The notes: generated from the sequence alone by a model not told the origin. Shown: positions 1-10,922, numbered from the stretch's first letter. The stretch: DNA of 64,000 nucleotides from Ilyonectria destructans (GCA_020740775.1 JAHEWK010000039.1:1-64000); one strand, 5' to 3'. Numbers and translations are program-made.

Positions 1-608
1 ATGCACAGTATCCCCTATCCAGCGCGTGTAGGGTAGGTTCGCTCGCAGTAGCACGTACCTCAGCAAGCCCATTGAGATGCTAGTAAACACGCTGGTCTCT
101 GCGTAAAAATCATATTTCATACTAGTTACGATATAGTCACCTAATCTACCGTGCTGAGAGCTTCCGTCTGGTATCAATTCCATCATGATCAGAGATATAT
201 TCCCGAATCGTCGAAAGACCGTCGAAAGACCGATATCAGTGACGTGGCGCAGTGAGCCTACGGTTACCGTCAATGCGAGAGAACGACCCAAAGCCCGGAT
301 TAAGCCAAGTCCAGCGTGATGCCTTCAACATTGGAGGCAGGCAGGGAGAAGGGCCACAAGTCACGTGTCTGGACTATTAGTCTAGACCGCAGTTTGCACT
401 GCAGTCTGGTCTGACGGTGACGGACGGACCGATAGTTCAGTCTGCACATCTCGGTTAGACTGCCAGTCCAGTCTGCACATCTCAGTCAGACTGCTAGTCC
501 AGTCCGACCAAAGTCAGACGGACTGCTAGTTTAGTCTAGCCTAGTCAAACGGACTAAATGGCCAGTCTGAGGCGTCCAGACGGACTGATTGCACTATTAG
601 GAGCGCTG
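1..608. mobile_element. Partial copy of a ~1.2-kb non-autonomous hAT-like element (right part)
   Basis: This stretch matches 55804-56411 with only four differences that I could find, all transitions. The full copy at 55190-56411 shows that the element ends in TATTAGGAGCGCTG, the inverse of CAGCGCTCCTAATA at its other end, so about 614 bp lie left of the window. The last 250 bp are packed with short AGTCTG/CAGACT and CCAGTC/GACTGG words, like the subterminal repeats of hAT-type elements. I see no convincing coding capacity. Its right edge at 608 interrupts the Helitron-type gene that follows. Confidence 0.75.
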
Positions 609-2343
609 CTGTAAGCTGGTGCAAGGAGATATGTCGATATTGGCTAGCCAGCCTAGGATGATAGTAGGATTGAAGTGGTTCATGAGGCTGTCGTTCCGCG
701 CCGTCTCGAAGATGTAGTACGACCTTCCTTCCTTCCTGATAACTGCAGCCAGCTCCCGATACTTGTACTGCTGCCCTCGCACAAGCATAATGTTCACGTG
801 GACGTGAACGCGAGCAATCAGAGACTCTTCAGTAGGCGTAAGCTGGGGCAAACGGGCCGGTACAGGGCCAAAGTCGAGCTGACTATCCGCAGAGAAGAAA
901 TACGGCTCGTCGGGGCGGCGTTTCTCATCCTTTCGATAACAACGCGCACAAATGCCATCGCAATCGATCTTCATCTGGAACCACTCTCTTGGCATCGACT
1001 GCAAAACTGCATTTGGTCATTGTCCAGCTCTGTCCAGAACTCGCGGAGGATGGCCTTTGTCGCGACCAGTCACGGCGCGAGCTTCCAGATCTCCATCCCA
1101 CACCGGATCTTGTGCGTGGAATACCGCCGACTCTTCAGGTGAAATCCTCACCGGACTCCGAATACGTCGTGGCGGCCTCAACGATCGAGTTTGCCTTTGA
1201 GATCGTCTCGGCCGCCCTCCTGTACCAGGAGCTGGACCACAGCGACCAGTCCTCGGCCGTGCAGAAGGCAGCCGCGAGCGATGACGAACAGGGCTTTCCT
1301 CCACGGAGTCGTTACCGTCGCTCTCGTCTTCGTCCCCTGGGTCGGAGTCACACTCTACCCCTATTTGCTCCAGGTACCTGCGTGGCCGAACGGGCGAAAG
1401 CAGCAGGTTGAGATAGTCCTCGGCGTCAATATCGGACTCTGAGAACTGGCCCCAGCCATCTCCTTCCTTGATTATCCCATCCCCATCTGGAAGCCCACTT
1501 GGCCGCGGTCGATCTTGGCTGGCATCTACATTCTGTGGTTAGCCCGAAGTACTGCGACCATTAAGTAAGAATATCTGCCCCAGGCCCCTCCGAACCTTTA
1601 AACGCGCCGAGTTGAGATATTGAGGGAGTCAGTGACACAGTCTCCCCTGCACGGCGTCGTGAACGATGGCAGCGCTGGATAGCAGCCCGCTTGGCCCTTG
1701 CGCCGGCCATGGAGGAATCGTCCTGTGAGTCTCTCCCACACTTGAGGAATCTAGGAGCCAAGTCAGAGTGACCTATATGAGACGTGCTGCTTCGGATAGT
1801 AGATGGATCAGAATGTGAGGCGGTTAGTAGTGTCGTCGGCTGCACAGGAGGTGAGGGAGCTATTGTACGGAAGAGCCGCGAGCTTTGTTGGGTTGGTGGA
1901 ATTGGCGTCCCCAACACTACACGCGGCTGGCTAATCGACGCCCCGGATAACGTCTTCGCTGTATGACATTGCCGTAGCCTCTCTGGCGACGTAGGCTGGG
2001 TTCCGAATCTGTCGTTAAGAGGCGATAGGCCAGCATCTTCTTCAGTTCTCTTCGGAGCGGGACTCTCAGTTGAAGAAGGACCGACGGCGAGGTTTCTTAA
2101 TGTCAGGATCGCGCCTTTGGATCTGGAACGCTTCACTTAGTTAGTATTGAATGTCTTGCGGGGTGGGGAGACAGAGCTGACATGAGAATTGCACCGACTA
2201 CGACATTCCAGGCAGTTCTTGGTGTTCCCAGCAGATTTCCGTTTGCTGACGAAGTCACCAGCCGGTTTCTTCTCGCCACAGCGGGCACAGACAATGGACA
2301 CTAAGTCATCTTGAAGCCCTTGAGGAGTAGACTTCGGATGCAT
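609..2343 (-). pseudogene. Helitron-type RepHel gene, 5' portion (zinc-binding N-terminus plus DUF6570-like region), truncated
   Basis: Exon 1 (2343-2182) encodes a Cys-rich N-terminus with CARC and CLEC pairs. A probable 51-bp intron (2181-2131, GTCAGC...AAG, branch ACTAAC) leads into a Ser/Pro-rich exon ending near 1561. The exon structure between 1561 and about 1060 is unresolved. From about 1057 down, the protein has an EFWTELDND segment, a CSRC pair, WFQMKIDCDGICARC, then a VPARLPQLTPTEESLIARV block, which I recognise as the DUF6570-type region N-terminal to fungal Helitron helicases. A one-base frameshift near 985-990 separates CSRC from WFQMK. The gene stops at 608, where the hAT-like element begins, so the Helitron_like_N and Pif1 helicase domains are absent. 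Family assignment comes from remembered motif patterns, not a search. Confidence 0.6.
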
Positions 2344-3459
2344 TACTCAATGACGTAAGACATGAAGATGCGTTGCGTGAACGAAGTTTCCATGCCAAGC
2401 GAAATTCCGAGTAAACAAGCCAGGGGGACTGCTAGCTGGCAAGCTAGGCCCACTTTTTATGAGCCGTCGTCCAGTTGCTCCTCGTTTTGTGGCCGTCCAT
2501 ACAAAATTTAAACCAATCAGAGACCGAGAAACTTATTAATCCCTGTCTGCACCAAACCCTCATTATTGGGAAAACTTATGGATTAATGTAGAGTCAGCCT
2601 TCGGCTGAATTATCGGAACAAAGTTCCTAATATCACGTTGTGCGTACTGTATCTATGTGACGCCAAACAGCTCGATCGGAACCCATTTTGCACCTGAAGC
2701 TTGAAGCAGGATATTAGACTGGCAAAGGTCACCGCGCGGGCCCGCAGCCAGTCCGCGGTACATATTCCATGGCAACCGTATCGGATCCAACAGTTGTCAG
2801 GAAATACATGATTTCCCCCGGTCAGAATTATCGAGGTTACCTTTATAATGAAGTGACCTTGCAGTCCTAACAAATTGGCGCTGTTCAGAAGTACTGTTTT
2901 TTTTCTTCCAATCAAGGGCCCCTTTTCCCAGTCAGTGGCCCCCCCCGTGGGAGCGGATGCGACCACGGGAGAAGCCGAAATACAGGCCCCCACAAGTAGT
3001 AGCCGCAAGTGAGGATGCGAGCTTTGGTGAGCTTGGTCGGGAGGAGCGTCTTTGGCCAGGGCGTGGATTGCCCATGGGCGGCGGTCCAGGTGCTGACCCG
3101 ATTGCCGGCCGTGGACAAAGCAAATATCAACCGTTGCATCACCTTGCCGATCAATGGGTCTAGGCCAATCTATTGGGTTGGCCTGATTTTGCTCATCACT
3201 GCCTATTAAGTCAGGAGGCTCACTCGGGCCATCGTATGAACGCCAACACCATCCTCCACTTCGGCCCGCCGGCGGGGATCCTGCTAGTGGCGGAGACAAC
3301 GGAGGACTTCCACTTCGTCAGCATGCCGGCCGGCACCATCCATCCTGCTGACGTCCATAAGCACCAAAATAGAGTGTCAGAGGAAGCGGCCATGGCAGCG
3401 GAGTGACGTTACCCGCAGGGGATTACATTCGCAGACGCGTTAGCCTGCACGGAATATCT
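2344..3459. other. No gene recognised
   Basis: Upstream region of the Helitron-type gene and beyond. Several overlapping ORFs of 60-230 codons occur on both strands around 2610-3406, but they lack recognisable domains and overlap one another. I see nothing firm here. Confidence 0.4.
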
Positions 3460-3708
3460 CTTTGACTGTCGTAAGACTACACTTGACCCATAGTCTCCAC
3501 AGAGGCCTAGGGGATCAACGGTACGCTTCGCGACTTCAAAAAGCTATACAACAGTAGGAAGACTTATGTACTAAGATGTAGATCCCTATGAGTCGTGACT
3601 TCTGGCACTATATGAAATAGGTGGGATCCTATGTACCTTAGCTTTCTCACTTTTTAGTTGGTTCGAATCCCTGCTACTAGCGTAAGTGTAGCCTTACGAC
3701 AGTCAAAG
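3460..3708. repeat. Inverted repeat, possible MITE
   Basis: Arms 3460-3484 and 3684-3708 are 25-bp inverted repeats with one mismatch (core CTTTGACTGTCGTAAG). Weaker similarity continues outward to roughly 3436 and 3735. The roughly 250-300 bp total size and lack of coding potential fit a MITE or its remnant. A tRNA T-loop-like GGTTCGAATCC lies inside at about 3660. No target-site duplication was found. Confidence 0.45.
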
Positions 3709-4163
3709 GGATAAGGCGTAGGGCAGGACGTTAGGCCGGGTGGCCTTGGAACCGCGAGGACCAGGATGACGAAGGTCAGCAACGGAGTGCTGAGCCAGTG
3801 CGACCCTTACAGAGAGGGGCAGAAAGCATCAATCAGGTGGTCCATGCACAGGATCGTAACTTTCTCTAAGTACCTCAATATCCTTGCTCGGTGGCTGATG
3901 ATTACACCAATGGGATACTCTGACAGCCAGGGTTTCTAGCTACCAATTTTAACGCTATTATTTCAGCTCAGCCTGACCTGAGTTTGAGGTGTTCAAGGCG
4001 TCCTCAAGTGCCCCAGCGACCCCTTTCGACCTCGAGATATCTTCCCCAGATACCATCTCCCTTTCCCCGATGCCAACTCGCTTCGTGCCGCATCCGACCG
4101 TTCCTCGGGACCTCCGAGCTACCGAGACCTGGATAGACCAACGCCATTGTCACTTCCTCCAAC
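3709..4163. other. No gene recognised; possible upstream exon of the bHLH gene
   Basis: An ORF beginning at 3989 reads a Ser/Pro-rich stretch in a different frame from the bHLH exon and could be an upstream exon joined by splicing. That is speculative. Nothing else is visible. Confidence 0.25.
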
Positions 4164-4575
4164 ATGGTAATCAAGCTCGAGTCTCCTCCCGCACCGGCAC
4201 GCAACTCTGGTCGCCACAAACCATCGGAAGCCCAGCCCAGGCGCACAGTCGAAAAGCGCCACTACACGCAGTTAAATGCTGCATTTACCGAACTACGGGA
4301 TAGTATCCCTAGTATGAGAGTTGTAATGGTAAAGGAAGGAGAGGAGAATGCAACGAAGGATCCGCAAGTAGGAACGCCGAAAACAAAAGTGGATAAGGTT
4401 AGTTAGCACCCAACTCATGATCCATTGATTCTTACTTAGAATACAGGAGGCCATTTTCTATAGGGCGACGGAGTATATTTCGCTCCTCGAGGAGAGAAAT
4501 AGATCTCTCCTAGAAGAGCGCAGAGTACTGCAGTCGACAATCGCTGCGTTCGAGATGTTATTTCCACGTTGCTGA
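4164..4575 (+). CDS. Small SREBP-like bHLH protein, two exons
   Basis: Exon 1 is 4164-4397, exon 2 is 4447-4575, separated by a 49-bp phase-0 intron (GTTAGT...TACAG). The product is 120 residues minus the stop. The basic region and helix 1 read RRTVEKRHYTQLNAAF then LRDSIPSMR. After an 18-20 residue acidic/basic loop, helix 2 starts at KVDK, the intron falls exactly there, and it continues EAIFYRATEYISLLEERN into a short leucine-zipper-like helix. The glutamate of VEKR and the LRDSIP segment are typical of fungal SREBP-type bHLH DNA-binding domains, which dimerise on E-box or SRE sites in the nucleus. There is no transmembrane segment, so this is not a full-length membrane SREBP. Neighbours are TE debris, so it may be a 5'-truncated gene or a small stand-alone regulator. 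The start is the first ATG of the open frame. Confidence 0.65.
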
Positions 4576-5588
4576 TCTTCCTATGCATGTTTTGCCGCGG
4601 ACCGGGCTCTGGTGGGGCATCGATATGGTCGGTTTTCACGTGCATGTCGCGGGTGCTGAGGGACCTCCAAGGCCGCCAGGCTATTGGGCACAGCTACGAT
4701 CGTCGTCCTCATATGGAGGTGGATTATGCCCCCGCTGGACTCAACCGTGCCTCATGATAGCCCGCCTTCCGTCCCCCGTCGCACACGCTCAGGTTTTCAG
4801 GTGTCTCGAACGCATTCTTGTGAGGGAACGATCATGTGACTTTCATACTTTATGAATAGTCTCACTTTATGAAGATTGTGTAAATAGCTTAAGTCAGAGT
4901 TTTCCTTAGGAATCTCTTTCTCTCCTCGTAAACAATCATTTTGCCCAAGTTGCACTCGACCTCGTTCGTGCTCTTGTCCCGTCACAATTCTACGCACGAC
5001 GCTAATCATTACATTAACCCGTAATTGGATCAGTCGACAATCTGTTGGATCGAATATCTGAACTTGCAAATAGAATAGTGGAACTGCGCCATGATTACAG
5101 CAGCTTGATGACGGTCTCTGCTGGTACGAGAGCAGCGTCCAGCTACATTTGGTATATGTCTAGTTAATATGAACTGTGAAGGTCTTAGACCTCATTGATT
5201 GGTAAACCCACCCCTGAATGGGATGCCTGACCCATTCTTGGTCATGCGCTGGCGTGATCCTGGGACCAACACTTGGATTCAATGTGAAGCCACAGATATA
5301 AAGTGGAAGGACCATACCTTAATTTCGGGAGGAATTTTTAAAACCTCTGAAGAGCTGTGCCATTCCACCGAGCCATTCCCGCATTGAGCACTGACTACCG
5401 AGCCCAACTCACAACCCAATAATATGTTGAAGGGAAAGACACATAGTTCAGAGTGGCGGAAAAATATATTAACCAAGTATCAGCTCTCAACTTTAAAGTG
5501 ATAGTATAATCCGCCACAACACCAGTCGACTAGGTGGTAGGCTGTGGGAACCCCGCTTTCATCTCGAAAGACGAGCGATTGACGCTTT
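4576..5588. other. No gene recognised
   Basis: Overlapping short ORFs only, without recognisable motifs, tandem repeats or TIRs. Confidence 0.4.
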
Positions 5589-5940
5589 TTAGAGGCCATA
5601 CATCATTGACTGTTTCCTTCCTTTGCGAAAGTCGGTATGCCAGAACTCGAGCTCCCAATCTCCCCATTTCTTGCACTCGGAGACGCTGACAAGCTGGACT
5701 AAGAGCTTAACCCTTTCCTTGGTGAGAGCACGCACTGCCCGCGTGAGAGAATCGCGCCCATCGTAATTTGTGTTCTCATTTGGAAGCCGGAGTGTTTTCA
5801 ACTTGGTGCCCCAATATGAATGCTCCCGCAACTTATCGAGGGCCGATCCATCTAACTGACTGTTTCCATTCCGGCTATGTGTGGTGAGCTCTACGTAAGA
5901 GATATCAGGGCAATACCTAAACAAGGCTTCACGCGCGATG
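5589..5940 (-). pseudogene. F-box/LRR-like protein C-terminal fragment
   Basis: The minus-strand frame carries a leucine-rich pattern (CPDISYVELTTHSRN, then SYWGTKLKTLRLPNE) spaced like the degenerate LRRs of fungal F-box proteins, and ends with a Trp-rich tail (WGDWELEFWH). No F-box is present. At its upstream end (~5940) it is joined directly to a monooxygenase fragment in another frame. The junction looks like a deletion or insertion scar rather than a real fusion. Assignment rests on pattern only. Confidence 0.35.
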
Positions 5941-6368
5941 TCCTTGATCGAGTAGGGACGGGATGAACTGGTTCGCAGAGCAGCCGTTGCCGACCACGGC
6001 CACGTTTTTGTCGCTGAAGTCGAAGGAATGATCCCACCTAGCACTGTGGAAGACTTTGCGAGTGAAGTTTTCAATCCCATTAATCTTGTCGGCGCCCTTT
6101 GGCGCATCACAGAATCTAACAGCTGTAACCAGGATTTTCGTGTATCTGAGATAACTTTGCCCCGACTCAAGGTCGATTAATTTTACACGCCAGTGCAACT
6201 CGTCGTCAGGCCATTCTGCCGCGACACATTCTTGCGTGAGAGGGATATAGTCAGAACAGTCGAACGAGCGGACTACTTGCTGAATGTTAGACAGGATTTC
6301 CGGCTGAGAAGCGTACGTGGCCGACCAGTCCGGGTTTGGGGCAAAGGAATAGGAGTACAGCTGACGCT
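5941..6368 (-). pseudogene. FAD-dependent Baeyer-Villiger-type monooxygenase, internal fragment
   Basis: Reading leftwards from about 6368 the frame gives a LYSYSFAPNPDWSATYAS segment, then PEIL, then HWRVKLIDLESG, KILVTAVRFCDAPKGADKI, and the NADPH-binding turn VVGNGCSANQF. These follow the order seen in fungal FMO/BVMO enzymes, which bind FAD and NADPH and insert oxygen into ketones or aldehydes. The N-terminal FAD Rossmann motif and the C-terminal half are missing. An in-frame stop lies just upstream of 6368, possibly inside an intron whose acceptor would be GTCAG. The right flank holds the mariner element; the left flank is the F-box-like fragment. Confidence 0.6.
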
Positions 6369-6536
6369 CTACCTAGTAATTTCCCCTTCAGTAGAGGATG
6401 TGAGTGAATGTTACCTTAGAAGGTATGTCGCAAGACAGACCGGGATATGTATTCTTTGCCCATGTACCTCCTACATTGTCATTTTTTTCGTACAATTCAA
6501 CACTGATACCCGGCAAATTCTCTCGCAATCCCAAAT

Positions 6537-7523
6537 GGCACCTAGGTTATCCAAGACCCAGCGAACGGAGCTGCAGAACGTCATCATAAGTAAGCTACAG
6601 GGCAAGGAAGTCATTAACGATGAGGACATAGCTAAAACGACCATCTCCTGCACTACGCGAACCGTTCGCAACGCACGATCGAACATCCTTCGATATGGTA
6701 CAATCGATGCCCCTCGTAAGGCTACAGGTCGACCCAGAAAAGTGACAGAAAACATGTGCCTTGCTTTGCATAACGAGTTGGATCAGAATCATTGCATGAG
6801 CCAAGAAGCCCAAGCTGATGTTCTCCACAAACAATATGGTGTGAATGTGTCCCGATCCACTGTCGGTAGAACCCTCAAACGAGTCGGATGGACCAACAAG
6901 GTCATACAAAACGTCGCGAAAGAGCGTAATCAAGATCTGCGAGACGACTATGTAGAGAGACGATCCCATTATAAGCCCGAGCAATGGTTTTCATCGATGA
7001 AAGCGGAAGCGATCGTGGCCTAGCGATCGTGGGGCGGGGGTGCGCTCCAAAAGGCGTGACCCCCGTGCAGATCAAACGATTTCATCGAGGCAAAAGGGTT
7101 CAATTTCTGCCAGAATACACTGTGGACGGTGTGATCTATTCCGAGGTATATGAAGAAAATACGGATTTTCACATATTCGCGGGTTTCCTCGAACGTCTTT
7201 TGCCGTATTGTGGCAGACACCCCGAGCCAAGATCTGTTGTATTCATGGACAATGCCTCATTCCACTTCTTCTCCCCTAGGATCAAAGAGATGTTCGCCGA
7301 AGCAGGCGTGATAGTAGAATACCAACCGCCGTATTCACCAGATTTGATCCCGATCGAGTATTTCTTCGGCTCGGTCAAGAATCGCGTCAGGAAGAGATCC
7401 CGGGAGGATGAAGATCTTATCCAGGCTGACTTCAAGTCGTACATGCGAATGCAGATCAGAGTTGTAGGGCAGGACAAGAAAATTGCAAGGGGACACTTTA
7501 GGAAGGCCCAGATCTCATGTTAA
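6537..7523 (+). pseudogene. Tc1/mariner-family transposase, frameshifted
   Basis: The first part (from ATG 6537) encodes an HTH region (MAPRLSKTQRTELQ) and a second HTH with SRSTVGRTLKRVGW. A -1 frameshift near 6985 moves the reading frame just before the catalytic core: VFIDESGSDRG (first Asp), SVVFMDNASFHF (second Asp) and YSPDLIPIEYFFGSVKN (third acidic site). Cut-and-paste transposases of this family normally act as one protein of about 320-340 residues, so the shift should inactivate it unless an intron or error is involved. I could not define the TIRs or a TA duplication. It lies beside the monooxygenase fragment. Confidence 0.75.
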
Positions 7524-8078
7524 CTCTACAGTGGAATGAAAGAATGTCTGCGATGATCTATTGTGTGCACTTTGCCTTCTCACGTTGTTTCACCCACGAC
7601 CTAACATCACAAACATAACTCCACGCAACGCCTTCCGGTATGCCATGCTCTTTGTAAAACCGAAACATCCTTCCTGGTTGCTGGCAAGCATGTCAAGATC
7701 AAAGCAATAAAAGATTAAATAGCGCTGTAAAACAAAGTCGATTGACCTACAAATGGTCCAGGGTAACTTGGCAAGACAGCAGGCAACCGCGGGGCAGCTC
7801 CGCAAGGACCGCAATGATGCTATTGATGGATGCATGTATTATCGCGGACAGATCAACAAGTGCCGACTCGTTGAAGAAGCGATTACTGTAAAACTGAAAC
7901 AACTGGAAACCGTAACCGGCAGTGGTCAGAGCGTGAGGACGAGACGACGCAGGGCCAGGAAGCGACGGAGACGCGCGCCGCAGGAATGAGGTCTCAATCA
8001 AAGCCGCAGCTGGCCTGCAATGGAGGGAGACCCAATATCTTTTGTTCTAGGCTCCGAGAAACAAAGCATACATGTCTA
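7524..8078. other. No gene recognised; left flank of the pogo insertion
   Basis: A 79-codon plus-strand ORF (7753-7989) ends in a strongly Arg-rich tail and has no recognisable domain. On the minus strand this region may continue the dynamin-like relic found right of the pogo element. I cannot support a gene. Confidence 0.3.
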
Positions 8079-10920
8079 CCCGTGGGTCTTTGGGAAAACA
8101 GGACCCACTCAGAGAGTGGGCGGCAAAATCCTGGGACAGGTGCGAAATCCTGGGACACCTCACTACCCCGCTTCAACACCAAAAGCGTAATTTCACAGCC
8201 AAATTGACCCTCTTTCTGTTCCAATCAAGTACAACCCTGTCGATGTGAGTCTCTTATTTTCGCTAACCAAGGACTAGGTGATAATGCCGTATCCCTTCAA
8301 GGTCACGCCCGGCGTCCAGGCTGCCCGGCACATCCTGATGGCACGCAACCGACCCCAGCGAAGTGCCCGGGATAAGCCTCTCTCACTTCGTGCCGCAGCC
8401 ACGGCCTTTGGCACTTCTAAGAGCGATGTTCAACGTCATCTCAAGGCGCTAGATAGGTCAGGAAGACCGGCTTTCAGTGACAGACCCGTCGGCCGGCCAA
8501 GGAATCTCGATGACTCTGAGGATCGTGCCCTAGTCGCATATATCATGTGGCTCGAGAGGTGTGGCTTCCCTGCCACTCGTACCCAAGTGGAAGAGGCTGC
8601 CAATCTCTTACGGCAAAGTCGCACGCCTCCAGCTGGCCCTGTGGGTGAAGGGTGGTATCCTCGATTCGTCAGGGATCATCCCGAGCTTCAGAAAAAGAGT
8701 CTCGTTCGAGCTCTTGACCGTGACCGTGCCGGCTTCGAAGCTGGTGAACTTGGCGACTTGGAGCACTTCTATTCCAAGCTCTCAGAGGTCATCCAGCGCA
8801 GGAATCTTGGTCCTTCTCAGGTATTAAATGCTGACGAGTGTGGTATACGTATTGGAGTCATCCGGGAGCGACTGGAAGTCCTCATCGTCAAGAAGGAGAA
8901 GAATACAAGGCATGACGTTGTCGCCTTTGCTAACCGCGAGTCCTCGACTCTCGTAGGCTGTGCCAACGCCGCCGGGACCGCTATCCCTCCATTCGTGATC
9001 TTCAAGACCTGGCCTACGGAGTCATGGGAGGTCGACGGGCTAGATGAACGTATCCGCTTTGCTCGATCAGATACCGCCTTTTCCAACGCCGAGATCTCTC
9101 TGGACTGGCTTCGTCACTTCAACCGGCACTCATTTTCAAGTCTGACGAAAGTGCAGTCTCTTGGCATTACATTTGAAGACTGGTTTGGCTGCGACGAATT
9201 TATGCGAGATCTCGATAATCCTGACTGGATTTGGGACCAGCCCTTCTTCGAAAGACCAGAGGAAGATCGGATTTGGCGACTTCTCATCATCGACGGCTTC
9301 ACGGGCAAGACCTCTATCGAATTTATGGAGTATTGTATCCGCTTTGATATCGAGATATTCGTGCTTCCTGCTCATTCCACTCATCTTCTCCAGCCTCTCG
9401 ACGTCGGTGTGTTTCAGTTGCTGAAAAGCGCACACCAGAAAGTGCTCCGTTCACACATTCGAGACGGATTTCTCAACTTTAAGCGGTCTGACTTTATCAC
9501 CCGGTTCCAGCAGATATTCGATGAAGGATTTACGGTTCATAATATCATGAATGGCTTCGAGAAAAGTGGCATATTCCCCGTTGACGGCACGCACGTGATC
9601 CACACTCTCCGAGAGAAGAAGAGAGATATCCTCGCTATGTCAACGCCGGCCCTACAATCTCTCCTCCCCAAGGAAACGAGATTTAGTGATGCCCGTGAGG
9701 TCTCTCGACGTATTCGTCATAAATACGGCCAAGATTTTAGTTCCCCAACGCGTCAGCGCTTCACCGTCGTCGACGACGTTCTCGCCGAGGCAGTAACGCT
9801 CTCCAACTTCGCAGAGACTCATATTAAGTCCCGCCACCAGCGGATCGCCGCTGCGAACAATAAGAGGAAAGCCAGGAGGCCAGTTAAGCCATCAGGTCAG
9901 TATCTCAACAGCGTGACCGTCAGGCAGGTTCGGGAGAGTTTGGAGACCTCCACTCAGAAGGAACAAGATGAGGAAATACGCCGGCAAAAGAGAGAGATAA
10001 AGAGACTACGAAAACAGCACTTCGAGCAATACAGGGCAGAGTGGCAATCTCAGTGGAAATACGATATCAATAACAACGGCAGGCCGGTACATATCAGCTT
10101 TGAAAGGTGGCTTCGGTGGTCAGGAAAGAAGCGAGATGACGACGTCATATCTATCCCTGATCCATCGCCAAGGGCGTCGCCAACACCAGAGGAAAGTTGG
10201 TATTATGATACTACGCCTTCCGCCGCAAGTCATCGCTTTTATGAGCGCTTGAGGGAAGCCACCCGCGCCGGGGTTTATCGCAGCCCGCTCCAAGAGATGC
10301 CCTTTCCCTTGTCGAGCGATGGAGTCGAATTTCGGATTAGTAACACGCAGGATGAGCCTTCTACTAACAATGACATTATCACAGGTGATACCGACGAGTC
10401 AGATGATGACGAAGATGGTATCGCAACGCTTGATTTAACTCAGGAAGCGATAGAAGAGCCGGAATTGCCTCCCCTCCCTCAACCCTCTCCGACACATGAT
10501 ACCTTCACCTCCACATACCACCGAATTATGGGCATTTTACACCCCCCAGAGGCATCACAGGAAAGCTGCATAGTAGCGCTTGGTCTCCCTTCAAGCCCGG
10601 AATGAATTGGCCGCTGTGCAAGGAGGCAGCGAGGTGGACTTCGCGATACCGAGGAGCAAGTCGGGAGCATTCAATTAGTCACAACACCACAACACCCGGG
10701 CATGGTATAACGGAGATATCTTGGATATAGCATCATCACGCATAAGATACACTGCATGGGAATTTTCATTGAGATTGGGACATAATCCGACCGGCAAAGT
10801 GGGAAATTCCCCTTGGCGCACCTCATTTGCAGGTAATGAGGTGTCCCAGGATTTCGCACCTGTCCCAGGATTTTGCCGCCCACTCTCTGAGTGGGTCCTG
10901 TTTTCCCAAAGACCCACGGG
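8079..10920 (+). mobile_element. Intact pogo/Fot-type DNA transposon
   Basis: The element is flanked by TA dinucleotides (8077-8078 and 10921-10922), the standard target duplication of Tc1/mariner/pogo elements. Its TIRs begin CCCGTGGGTCTTTGGG and stay identical for about 84 bp, followed by a further near-match. The TIRs contain an internal partial palindrome (CCCACTCAGAGAGTGGG) and a repeated AATCCTGGGACA word, likely transposase-binding subunits. One uninterrupted transposase ORF fills the interior. Size is 2842 bp. Confidence 0.93.
8284..10605 (+). CDS. Pogo-type transposase (HTH_psq, CENP-B HTH, DDE_1)
   Basis: A 773-residue protein with no stops. The N-terminus (about residues 20-75) is a Psq-type HTH (LSLRAAATAFGTSKSDVQRH). 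A CENP-B-like HTH follows to about residue 150 (GEGWYPRFVRDHPEL). The DDE_1 catalytic domain shows D184 in NADECGIRIG, D337 in LLIIDGFTGKTS and D373 in HLLQPLDVGVF, so the acidic triad is complete. The C-terminal third is Lys/Arg-rich with a coiled-coil-like stretch and a Ser/Asp-rich tail. The frame track also opens at a GTG six bases earlier, but the first ATG is 8284. It would act in the nucleus on its own 84-bp TIRs. Intact triad plus near-identical TIRs imply recent, possibly current, activity. Confidence 0.9.
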   Translation: MPYPFKVTPGVQAARHILMARNRPQRSARDKPLSLRAAATAFGTSKSDVQRHLKALDRSGRPAFSDRPVGRPRNLDDSEDRALVAYIMWLERCGFPATRTQVEEAANLLRQSRTPPAGPVGEGWYPRFVRDHPELQKKSLVRALDRDRAGFEAGELGDLEHFYSKLSEVIQRRNLGPSQVLNADECGIRIGVIRERLEVLIVKKEKNTRHDVVAFANRESSTLVGCANAAGTAIPPFVIFKTWPTESWEVDGLDERIRFARSDTAFSNAEISLDWLRHFNRHSFSSLTKVQSLGITFEDWFGCDEFMRDLDNPDWIWDQPFFERPEEDRIWRLLIIDGFTGKTSIEFMEYCIRFDIEIFVLPAHSTHLLQPLDVGVFQLLKSAHQKVLRSHIRDGFLNFKRSDFITRFQQIFDEGFTVHNIMNGFEKSGIFPVDGTHVIHTLREKKRDILAMSTPALQSLLPKETRFSDAREVSRRIRHKYGQDFSSPTRQRFTVVDDVLAEAVTLSNFAETHIKSRHQRIAAANNKRKARRPVKPSGQYLNSVTVRQVRESLETSTQKEQDEEIRRQKREIKRLRKQHFEQYRAEWQSQWKYDINNNGRPVHISFERWLRWSGKKRDDDVISIPDPSPRASPTPEESWYYDTTPSAASHRFYERLREATRAGVYRSPLQEMPFPLSSDGVEFRISNTQDEPSTNNDIITGDTDESDDDEDGIATLDLTQEAIEEPELPPLPQPSPTHDTFTSTYHRIMGILHPPEASQESCIVALGLPSSPE

Positions 10921-10922
10921 TA

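Noticed and set aside
989..1411. 140-codon plus-strand ORF
   Set aside because: Lies antisense to the Helitron-type gene and has no domain; most likely a shadow frame.
2610..3299. 229-codon minus-strand ORF
   Set aside because: Low-complexity composition, overlaps several equally long ORFs in other frames, no recognisable domain.
3655..3680. tRNA gene suggested by GGTTCGAATCC
   Set aside because: The T stem does not pair well, and no D arm, anticodon arm or acceptor complement lies at the right distance.
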